Assembly (NCBI GenBank): GCA_963667855.2
Contig: CAXXKI010000010.1
Span: 186,001-250,000 of the forward strand
Direction: 5' to 3'
Origin: G963667855 sp963667855
Lineage (GTDB): Bacteria > Planctomycetota > Phycisphaerae > UBA1845
Length of the DNA stretch: 64,000 nt
Shown: positions 54,050 to 62,900 of the stretch, in pieces
Layout: the number at the start of each line of letters is the position of its first letter
Position numbering within the stretch: the stretch's first letter is position 1
Position numbers and translations under genes: made by a program
The notes under the pieces: model-generated
Databases searched by the model: none
Seen by the model: the letters and a program-made list of their open reading frames with translations, nothing else
Told to the model about the DNA's origin: nothing

Positions 54050-57000
54050 TCACTCGGCATCCATCGCCGTAACGAAACCAGCGTAATCAACCAAGTCAAT
54101 ATCACCATCGGCGTCAGCGAAGAATACTTCACAACCCGCTGCCGCCGGACCATTACCGTCTCCTGTGAAACAAGCCTGGAAGCCGGCGTAGTCCGCCAGG
54201 TCGACATCTTCATCGCCGTCATAATCGCAATCGCCGACGTCGAATTCACTCACGTGAAGATTGATCAATCTCTGGTCTTCACGGCCGAGATCGTCAATCA
54301 CCTTGAATACCGGCTCGAAATCACCCGCCTCGATCGGATTTCCACTAAGGACGCCGGACGAATCCAGACTTAAACCATCCGGCATGCTGACCGGAATCTT
54401 GAACGTCAGAGAATTCGCATTGGTCAATGCCGTAGCCCCACTAATGCTCGCCAGCGTGTAATTAACTCCATCGCCAGCGGAAACACCTATCGTAGGTGTT
54501 ACATCGGCATTTGTGGCACCGTAATCGAACCTGATGGAACCATCATCGTGAAGCACTACCGCAAAATCCACAGCTGCGTTACCCGGAGCAATAGCACTGC
54601 CTTTCCATCGAATCGTAACTTCACCGGCTACTGATTCATCGATGAAAACATCCTCGCCGGTTTCGGTCGTCCTGAAATCGTCCCACATCGGAGCGATCAT
54701 AATGTTGCTTATCAAACCGGTATTACTGTTGACTGATGCGCTCCCCGAGAACGTACCCATATTAATGAAACCATTCGGACGGATTCTGATGTCCGTGTAA
54801 GTTTCACCGTAGAATGGGAAGCCAAACGGTAAGCTGTAAACCCAGAACCCTTCGTCCTGATGCCAGCCTTGACCCACACCAACTTCGGCAAACTGATTGC
54901 TTCCCTTATCCGTTTCCACGTAATTCAAATCGGTTACCAGTGACCAGACCACATCCGGCTGACCTCCTGAAACCTGTAACTGAACCGGACCATAAGCCGC
55001 ACCCAACGAACCGTCCGGCAATGTCGCCGTGGTTATTTGCGGCTCATCGGCAATTACCAGAAGAGAAACAGTCGAAAGATTCGAATTAAAGATAGCGTCT
55101 TCAGCTCGATAACTGAAATGATCCGATCCGGCATAATCCGTATCCGGAGTGTAAATAACGTTCGCGCCGTTATTTACCAATATATACGGCGTGGTCGAAA
55201 TCACACCGGCTCCCGGATCACTCAATTGACCATAATCCGGAAGAGTCACAATTACATAATCCAGTTCATCACCGTCTATATCTGAACCGTTCAGAGTAAT
55301 CGTAGCCGAAGTGTTGATATCCAGATTACGATTAACATTCTGCGTACTCGGAGGATTGGCCACCACGGAAATGGTCACCGTAGCTATCTCGGAATCCCCA
55401 CCGTTTTCCTCGGGAATACCACCATCGTTGAGCTTGAAATGCAAGGCGTCCGGACCGTAGAAATTGGTGTCCGGTACATATTCCACAACATTGCCTCCGG
55501 CCAGAATCGTGTAAGGAACCGTGGTTATTTCACCACCGTTAGGATCGTACAGTGAACCATGTCCAGGAATCGCCGTAACAATGTAGTCTACCGCTGCGGG
55601 AGGATCGGGAAGACCATCATCCCATCCCAACAGGGTAATCATTGCCGATTCATTAGCCTTGGTAACAGCAGTGCCATCGTAAGCTCTCGGAATCTGTGGA
55701 CCACAATCACCCATCTCCGAAAGATCCGTTTCTTCATAATCGGGATCGAGTCCTATCCCCCGAGAAAGACCTGTGATGCATTCATCCGAATCGATTGCCA
55801 GGTAACTTATGGTTATTACCCCATCGAAATACATTTCGATCTGGAAGGTATTGGGCGCCGTCTCGTTGTGCTCCGGCACACCATCCCAGGTGACTACTGC
55901 CCGATCATCAAACTGCTCCCACTTGACGACTCCACCATCAGTCGGATCAAGATCGTCATACAACGCGCAAATCTTGGGAACACCACTGAAGTGTTCTTCA
56001 AGAGTCTCGCTGTAATCAGTTTCGCCATGTACAAACGTGATATAACCGTTACTGACCGGATAGAACATGTTGTAAGTCTGCCCGTACAGGTTTACTTCCT
56101 TGCCTCCTGTCAGCGTTACCGTCTCATAGGAGTCATCGGTTAGAGCGGAAAGCGATGTCCCGGTGCTCGGGTCTGTCGGCAATTCGGTAATATCCTCCAC
56201 GCAACCAGTGTAGTAATCGTATGTTCCATTGGGCGTAAAGGTCAGTTTTTTATTCTCCAGATCAAAACCCGACTCGAACAATTCGGTATAGAAATTGGGG
56301 ATTGACGGGGTAGTGAAACTGTAACACATGCCTCCGTTATCGTCACTGCTGCTGTTTTCGGCCTCGTCAGTCGCTTCCACACTGTAGTAGTAAGTGTGCT
56401 CCGCAACCAGGCCCGAAACCAAAACATTCGGGTTCGTCAAATAACCGCTGCCGCTGGCCGTCTGGGTCAACGCCGCACAGGAATCGCCGTAATGAACCGT
56501 GCCTCTTACCGGCTCGTTGGCAACAAAGGAAATCGTAGCCGCACGCGGCTCGATATCCTCCGCCCGAACATTACTGATCACCGGAGCCTCGGTATCAACC
56601 ACGGCTGTTCCCGTTACCGTAACATTCGTTCCACCCATGCCGTCGTCCGCATCGATATAGGTAACCGTTATCGTATCACCGTTCGCAACTTGAAGAACTC
56701 CGGCAAAGTCCGTATCACTGATCTGAATCCAGCCGGCAAACTCAGCCGAACCGGCATCTGTTTCCGTCAAAACCACCTGCTCCACGTTCATTTCCGAATC
56801 AGAATCAACATCCACCGTGATAGTCTCAACTACGCCATCGTTCGTATTCAGCCCGCAGTCGCTCACCGTGATATTAACGATTTCACCAATAGTGTATTTG
56901 GTTTTATCCAATACAACACTGCCCGCGTCGGAACAGGCGCCGGGGAATTTCAAACTCGGATCACCCAGCAGATTGTACATCTCGAAGTAACGCCTGGTTG

Positions 57001-58690
57001 TGGCATCGCTACCCATTTGAGCCAGGTAACGGGCTTGTGTTTCCAGCCACACCGGACCGACTTCCGACGGAACATTGTCGTCCAGATCGAAAATCACGTC
57101 GAACAACCGTCTTTCCAATACGTCGTCTTCGGTCCAATAGCTGTTCACCGACGAACCATAAATCGCCAATGCTCCCTTATTCGGAGCCCGGCTCCAGGTT
57201 TCGGTGAAGCATTGTGTATCCTGGTAACTGCCTGTTACGCATGCAAAACTCATCACAAAAGGATACATGTTCGTGTTGGTCAGATTATTGACATTGGTTT
57301 CCGAGAACGGAGGGCCATCCGCCCACGAATTGTTACCACCGTGACCACTGTAAATGCCGTAGAAAACACCCGCATTGAACGCGTCACTAACCTGCTGCGT
57401 GGTCGCCCCATCATCGTAATACAACTTCGTGGAAATGTAGTCATTGGGATCCATATGCGTATCTACTACGTAGTTATGAGTCCCCTCGGTAGTGGATGAG
57501 TTATCCGATGACGCCATAAACACCGCACGATTCAAATACGTGGAATCCGCCAGTGGACCATTCTCGTAATAAAGAGTCTTGTCGATAATCGCCTGAAGCT
57601 GAGCGGTAGTTCTCGCAGAAAAACGCCCATAAGGAATATCCGGATACCAGTCCGAAGAACCGTCCATGCAGGAGTATTGAAGATCCGTTTTGGGACTTCC
57701 CTCGCCGCCTCCGGTCCAATACGGAATCGTGTCCGTATCGCCGACCAGCAGTATATAATCGGGGGCGTTACCGGCATCCCAGAGTCCTTGAATGTAACTC
57801 TTGATCGCAGTATTCGTAGCGCCGGATGAAACAACATGAGTCGTAACATTAAAACCTTGAGCCTGCTTCGCCGCGGCAAACGGAGCGATCGTAGATTGCA
57901 GGGCTGTCCCCACAACAATCAGGTAATCGCCGCCCGCACGTAACGACATCGGAACTACACTCGGATTTATTACAGATCCCTTGAGACCCGGCATGGCTTT
58001 CGCTGTGACCTTCGATTTATCGGCACCGACAAACGAAACGTTGGCAACCATTCCAGGCCAGAAGGTTACCTGCTTGGCCGCAGCGTTGTAGGCTACCGGG
58101 TATACCTCCAACATCGCCAAACGCTGCCCACGCATTATCCCCAATTCCTTGACAATCGCCCGCTCTGCGGGGAAAGCCGTATTACGGGCATATGCGGCTG
58201 GATCGTAATCAAAGGGAGCCGCTTCCTTGGCACCTGGAAGCTTGGCCACGGGAGCCTGTCTTGGCATAAGATCCAGTTCATAACCTAATGCATCTGAATC
58301 CAGCGTTAAGGCTCTGCCTTCCTCCACCGATAGTTGAATATCAGCACCGGCCGGAACAACCAACAGCTTTCTTATGACCGGCAGCATCGGTTGTCCGATT
58401 TCGCCCGTAAACGCGGACTCTGACCAATCTATCTTTACAAACGTTCCGCCCTTCGTCTCCTCCTGGGCAAGCCTGAAGCCTGGAATATCCGCGGCGACTT
58501 CAAAACCCTTCATTCCGCCATCGTTTACGGCTAAACTAGGCGAAGCGTTCAAAACCGACGCTTTCGTTTCCAGCTTACCGTTATCAGACTGGGTTACCCA
58601 GATTTCGTCGGCCATGGTCGTGCCGCAAATACCAATTACCAGCGACATGACCACAAGAGTCCATCGAAAACCGCAAGCTCTAACCAACAT
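54050..58690 (-). CDS. Giant secreted gingipain-like (C25) cysteine protease, paralog 2
   Basis: From ATG 58690 (AAGGAG seven bases upstream) the product has 1546 residues. A signal peptide (LVVMSLVIGICGTTMA) precedes a longer C25-type propeptide region (FEVAADIPGFRLAQEE, QPMLPVIRKLLVVPAGADIQ). The C25 domain spans about residues 250-610, with catalytic His in GIYSGHGG (H450) and Cys in SFACVTGSY (C484) and the closing NLLGDPSLKF. The scaffold then follows in the same order as in the other two proteases and ends with GDCDYDGDEDVDLADYAGF and DADGDIDLVDYAGF. The catalytic halves of the two C25 paralogs are far more divergent than their C-terminal scaffolds. Confidence 0.87.
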   Translation of the reverse strand: MLVRACGFRWTLVVMSLVIGICGTTMADEIWVTQSDNGKLETKASVLNASPSLAVNDGGMKGFEVAADIPGFRLAQEETKGGTFVKIDWSESAFTGEIGQPMLPVIRKLLVVPAGADIQLSVEEGRALTLDSDALGYELDLMPRQAPVAKLPGAKEAAPFDYDPAAYARNTAFPAERAIVKELGIMRGQRLAMLEVYPVAYNAAAKQVTFWPGMVANVSFVGADKSKVTAKAMPGLKGSVINPSVVPMSLRAGGDYLIVVGTALQSTIAPFAAAKQAQGFNVTTHVVSSGATNTAIKSYIQGLWDAGNAPDYILLVGDTDTIPYWTGGGEGSPKTDLQYSCMDGSSDWYPDIPYGRFSARTTAQLQAIIDKTLYYENGPLADSTYLNRAVFMASSDNSSTTEGTHNYVVDTHMDPNDYISTKLYYDDGATTQQVSDAFNAGVFYGIYSGHGGNNSWADGPPFSETNVNNLTNTNMYPFVMSFACVTGSYQDTQCFTETWSRAPNKGALAIYGSSVNSYWTEDDVLERRLFDVIFDLDDNVPSEVGPVWLETQARYLAQMGSDATTRRYFEMYNLLGDPSLKFPGACSDAGSVVLDKTKYTIGEIVNITVSDCGLNTNDGVVETITVDVDSDSEMNVEQVVLTETDAGSAEFAGWIQISDTDFAGVLQVANGDTITVTYIDADDGMGGTNVTVTGTAVVDTEAPVISNVRAEDIEPRAATISFVANEPVRGTVHYGDSCAALTQTASGSGYLTNPNVLVSGLVAEHTYYYSVEATDEAENSSSDDNGGMCYSFTTPSIPNFYTELFESGFDLENKKLTFTPNGTYDYYTGCVEDITELPTDPSTGTSLSALTDDSYETVTLTGGKEVNLYGQTYNMFYPVSNGYITFVHGETDYSETLEEHFSGVPKICALYDDLDPTDGGVVKWEQFDDRAVVTWDGVPEHNETAPNTFQIEMYFDGVITISYLAIDSDECITGLSRGIGLDPDYEETDLSEMGDCGPQIPRAYDGTAVTKANESAMITLLGWDDGLPDPPAAVDYIVTAIPGHGSLYDPNGGEITTVPYTILAGGNVVEYVPDTNFYGPDALHFKLNDGGIPEENGGDSEIATVTISVVANPPSTQNVNRNLDINTSATITLNGSDIDGDELDYVIVTLPDYGQLSDPGAGVISTTPYILVNNGANVIYTPDTDYAGSDHFSYRAEDAIFNSNLSTVSLLVIADEPQITTATLPDGSLGAAYGPVQLQVSGGQPDVVWSLVTDLNYVETDKGSNQFAEVGVGQGWHQDEGFWVYSLPFGFPFYGETYTDIRIRPNGFINMGTFSGSASVNSNTGLISNIMIAPMWDDFRTTETGEDVFIDESVAGEVTIRWKGSAIAPGNAAVDFAVVLHDDGSIRFDYGATNADVTPTIGVSAGDGVNYTLASISGATALTNANSLTFKIPVSMPDGLSLDSSGVLSGNPIEAGDFEPVFKVIDDLGREDQRLINLHVSEFDVGDCDYDGDEDVDLADYAGFQACFTGDGNGPAAAGCEVFFADADGDIDLVDYAGFVTAMDAE

Positions 58691-59100
58691 GCAACATCTC
58701 CTTCCGTTTCGCACCGGCATCCAGCGACACCGGCAGTCATCTGACCACCAAATGCCAACCCTGCCGTCCCGCATACACACCCGGTATCCTGAACCACACA
58801 ACCTTAGTGACACACAATGTCACAACACAAAACGGGCCACCCCGTTCCGCTGCCTCCTATTCAGGATTAATTCCTTTTTATTAAACACTGAAACAGTTAC
58901 CTGTTACGCGTGACCAACCCTCATTATGACCGGCAGCCACCAGTCATTCAAGTTAAAACGCCGATTTATCCCAATCGAGTAAACCCGAATTATATAACCT
59001 TATTGCATCTATACTATGTCTAATTTGTATCGCAATCGCTTCCGTCCGATATAAAATTGAAACAAACCGATTACTCCCAATCCCCTATCCTGTGGCAATA
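58691..59100 (-). other. Upstream region of C25 paralog 2
   Basis: About 410 bases without a gene. The distal part is AT-rich; a perfect TATAAT lies at 58994-58989 on the minus strand, without a convincing -35 at the right distance. I saw no hairpin or repeat of note. Confidence 0.4.
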
Positions 59101-59136
59101 AAAAAAAACAGGACCGATCGCAATGATCGGCCCTGT
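59101..59136 (-). terminator. Intrinsic terminator after the PEP-CTERM gene
   Basis: ACAGG-x-CCGATC pairs with GATCGG-x-CCTGT (11 pairs, one mismatch, 5-base loop), and on the minus strand eight or more T follow directly. It ends 41 bases after the stop of the PEP-CTERM gene. Confidence 0.9.
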
Positions 59137-59176
59137 GTTTTCTCAATCGCAATTCCTTGCGACTCCTGCTCGCTTT

Positions 59177-59713
59177 TTAGCGACGACGCAGCAACGCTAC
59201 CCCGCCAAGTGCCAATAAAGCCAGAGAAGCCGGCTCAGGAACAACTTCAATCGAACCCGCGGAAAAACAAACGTTCCCATCAGCTCCGTTTGAAATTGAG
59301 TAGAATCCTTCATCAGCATCCGGGGCACCATCGTATCCCATGGTAATCGGAGTCGTGCCAACCGCGTTACCGACAAAGGTAATGGTTGCCAGCAAAACCG
59401 TCCCTGAAACATCTTCCGTGCTGGTTCCACCGAGCAAGTCACCATCAGGAGTGAACAGGGCCTCATCCCAGTCACCACCGATTGTATGGGAAACGTAAGA
59501 TGCGATACCAGCATTATCAACAAGCAGGTCCAGACCCCAGCTAACTGCCGGAGCGTCGCAAATCTCGGCATAAACATCAACATCAACGGTATTACCAACC
59601 GCCACAGTCGAGTTAACCGGGGAGAAATAAACATTAACCGTTGCCAGGGCAGGGCTCGCTACAAGCACTCCCGCTAGCAAGGCCATACACAATAACTTTG
59701 ACTTTGACAGCAT
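59177..59713 (-). CDS. PEP-CTERM-anchored protein with cohesin-like domain
   Basis: This 178-residue protein has a signal peptide (LLCMALLAGVLVASPALA), a beta-sandwich of about 130 residues and a PEP-CTERM end: VPEPASLALLALGGVALLRRR-type, that is VPEP, a hydrophobic helix and a final RRR. The body (VNVYFSPVNSTVAVGNTVDV, WGLDLLVDNAG, GTVLLATITFVGNAVGTTPI) follows the cohesin pattern: an opening strand with V-x-V-G-N/D-T-V, a 'long-strand with L/D-x-D', and 'L-A-T-I-T-F ... G-T-x-I'. Cohesins bind dockerins, and the three adjacent proteases end in dockerin-like repeats. PEP-CTERM proteins are exported and processed by an exosortase. GGAGG precedes the ATG. Cohesin assignment is by pattern only. 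Confidence 0.7.
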   Translation of the reverse strand: MLSKSKLLCMALLAGVLVASPALATVNVYFSPVNSTVAVGNTVDVDVYAEICDAPAVSWGLDLLVDNAGIASYVSHTIGGDWDEALFTPDGDLLGGTSTEDVSGTVLLATITFVGNAVGTTPITMGYDGAPDADEGFYSISNGADGNVCFSAGSIEVVPEPASLALLALGGVALLRRR

Positions 59714-59843
59714 TCTTCTACCTCCACAAGCACCTTTCGATGCTCCTAAATTCCGGTGTCGTTATTCTCACTACATTGTTTGAGAGAGAGACACACTATT
59801 TTCCAAAACTCACGAGAGAGTACGAAACATGCTAGTTATTCTA

Positions 59844-59885
59844 GGCGTCGTCGACTGCGATGTCTAATCGCAGTCGACAAACGCC
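59844..59885 (-). terminator. Long hairpin between the giant Cys-rich gene and the PEP-CTERM gene
   Basis: GTCGACTGCGAT (59850-59861) and ATCGCAGTCGAC (59867-59878) form a perfect 12-bp stem with a 5-base loop, extended by GGCGT/ACGCC. It starts 20 bases after the upstream stop. No U-tract follows, so it may protect the 3' end or act as a regulatory stem. Confidence 0.55.
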
Positions 59886-59904
59886 AGACGAATAACTATC
59901 GGAA

Positions 59905-62900
59905 CTAACGATGAGAAGGTGCCTTAGAAGCCTCTAAACTTCCGGCTCCTTGCAACTCCCCAACAGAGATACTGGACTCCTGCTGATTAGTCTCTAACGA
60001 AGTGGCGTTGTCACGTCCTTCGACACTTTCGCGAGAGATTGATACAGAACTAGCCGCAGAACCAGGCCTGCGCGGTACAGATGCCAGCGGATCACCGACG
60101 AAGTCGCGATAGCAGGTCAACCAGGCCACAAAGTCCATACCACCAACAACGCCATCGCTGTCATTGTCAAGGCAGTAGTTGAACGCCGGGTCATTGTCTC
60201 TACGACCATACGAAGCTCTGAAGAGCTGGTAGTCGTCGTAGTCAACGTCGCCATCGTTATCCAGGTCACCGCAGATCTGGCAATCATCGGGAATGCCATT
60301 GTTATCGCAGTCGTTGCTCGGCGGACCGGCAGCACCGTCAATCACAATGTCATCGATAACACCAAGATCTCCGTCCAGACCATAGTAATGGAATCCAAGT
60401 CTGAACGCACCACCCGGCAGATACGGGGTAAGATCGAATGAATCCTGCTGATATTCACTGGCAACGGCCCACAGGTCGTTCAGATTACCAACAAAGATGT
60501 CATCCGTTCCGCCGGCTTCACCAACGACCACTACCACGTCGATGTCGTAGCTGTCGCTCCAGGCTTGACCAACACTACCCTGTGACCACAAGCTGACCGT
60601 TCCGGAAGTAATCGTCAATTCCGGAGTCAACAGGTAGCTGTCCGCAGTGTTGGATGCACTCCACGGGTGAGTTGCACTCTGCAATCCGCTGTGGACGTAG
60701 TCACCGTTGGTGTTGAGGATCCAATCTTCGGGAGCTAATGAATCGGTAGTCCAGCCAGCCGGCGGGAATACCGCAGTTTCAAAGCTCTCGTCGATCACGG
60801 CCGCTCGCGACTTGGCATTGTTCAGATCACAAATATCCGGCAAGTCGTTGAAGTTGCAGTCGTCACACCAGGTTTCGCCAGTGCAGTAAATATGAATGTC
60901 GCACCAGTCGAGAACCGCGTTACCGTTACAGTCGAGTGAAGGATCAGCAGCAAGTTCGCACTCATCCAGAATACCCGAACCATCACAGTCGGTGTCATCG
61001 TCCATCTCGCACTTATCCAAAACGGTGTTGTTGTTACAATCCGATTCACCGTTGAGGAGATCGCAGTTGTCCGGAATACCGTTGCCGTCACAATCGCCGG
61101 CTTCGCATTCGTCGATTACACCGTTGGAATCGCAATCGATTGTCGGATCATCCGCAATATCGCACTCGTCCGGGATACCGTTGGTGTTGCAATCTCCGCC
61201 GGCACTACCACCGATGACTACGTCGTCGATGATACCCAGGTCGCCATCCAGACCGTAATAGTGGAAACCAATCTTGAACGGACCGGCCGGTGTGAGTGAC
61301 GTAATATCAAACGTACCTTCGGTCCATTCATCATCAGCTGTCCACAGAGCGTTCAGGTTACCAACGAAGATATCATCAGCACCACCAGCGGCACCAACAA
61401 CTATCACCACGTCGATGTCATAAAGATCGCTCCAGCCTTCGCCGTAACTGCCCTTCGACCAGACCGTAACCGAGCCGGCAGAAGTCAATTCAGGAGTCAG
61501 CAGGTAGCTGTCAGCAGTGTTGTCCGCACTCCACGGATGCGCTGCACTCTGAGCACCATTGTGTACGTAATCACCATTGGTATTCAGAATCCAATCTTCC
61601 GGATCCGCAGATTCCGTCGTCCAACCGGTCGGCGGGAATACAGCACCCTCGAAGCTCTCTTCAAGAATTGCAGTACCGCCACCACTCAACTGACACTCAT
61701 CGGGAATACCATCAGGCTGGCAGTCAGCACTGGTACCACCGATAATGTCCAAACCATCGGGGATACCGTTGCCGTTGCAATCCGGATCGCATTCATCGGG
61801 AACATTGTTACCGTCGAGGTCGGCTGAAGTGCCGTCCGCGATTTCGCAACTATCCGGAACACCATTGCCCTGGCAATCGGCCGCACCAGCGAGAATCTCG
61901 CAAAGGTCGGTCACGCCGTTGCCGTCACAGTCAGAACCGCAAACGGTCCCGTCACCACCGTACATTCCACCTGCGGCAATACATGAATCTTCAAACATGA
62001 CGTCGCAGGAACTCGCCAGACAGCAAGCACCTACACCGCATGCGTCAGATTCGCTGATCGTCAGGTCGTAAGAATTGATGCACGCGGGAGCAGGATAGGT
62101 ATCAACCTGCATGTAGTAGGTACCCGGAAGCAGTACCACACCGTCCATCTCCAGGCTGGATGCGGTTGTACCAACACCCGCGATACAGGTTTCTCCCAAC
62201 GGGCATTCGTCACTGATAGCTACACCTACGTAAGTTTCGGTAGCATCGATATTAACCTTGATACAGATATCTTCGGTAACGGTCAGCTCGTAGATGGCAT
62301 CTTCGCCACCGTCGTAGTTGCCCATACAGGTCTCATCGTAGTCGTTGTAACGACCACAGGTGTAACCGTTGGTTTCCGCGTAAGCGACAACACCGGTAGT
62401 ACCGATAGCGACGAAATCACCGGGGATTTCAACGGCCAGCGGCAAGGCGCACATGTCACCAACCTGCGGTTGCGGACACTCATTCGGAGTACAACCAGTT
62501 CCGTCACCAGAGTAAGTACCGTTGCTGTTCATGCAGTCAAGGATATTAAGCTCTTCACAATTACCCTCGCGGAAACAGCAGGCACCGGTGCCACTAGAAC
62601 AGGTGAATTCAAATGTGGTTAATCCACCACCTTCGGCTGCACCAGTATCACCAACCTGGAAGTAGTATGTGTTACCGGCTGTAATCGCGAACATCGCGGT
62701 TTCGGTATTACCACTGGTGGTTCCACTGTTAGCACAGGCAACCTCAGTCAAAGCTCCGCAATCAGCACCTTCCCAAACAACCAGGACGGTGTTGTAGCCG
62801 GTAGCGGCAACAGTCGCGAAACCAACGCAGTCTTCAGTCGCGGTATATACAAACCACGCATCGTTCTGCATTGTCGGATTGACACTGTACGGATCACAGG

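Noticed and set aside
56396..57499. 367-codon plus-strand frame inside the second C25 protease gene
   Set aside because: Antisense shadow of a gene with clear catalytic motifs; composition is Arg/Ile-biased as expected from reverse reading.
60320..61660. CRISPR-like or insertion-sequence repeats
   Set aside because: The repeats are in-frame protein repeats of the giant Cys-rich gene (duplicated domains and DxNxNG units), with no spacers or terminal inverted repeats.
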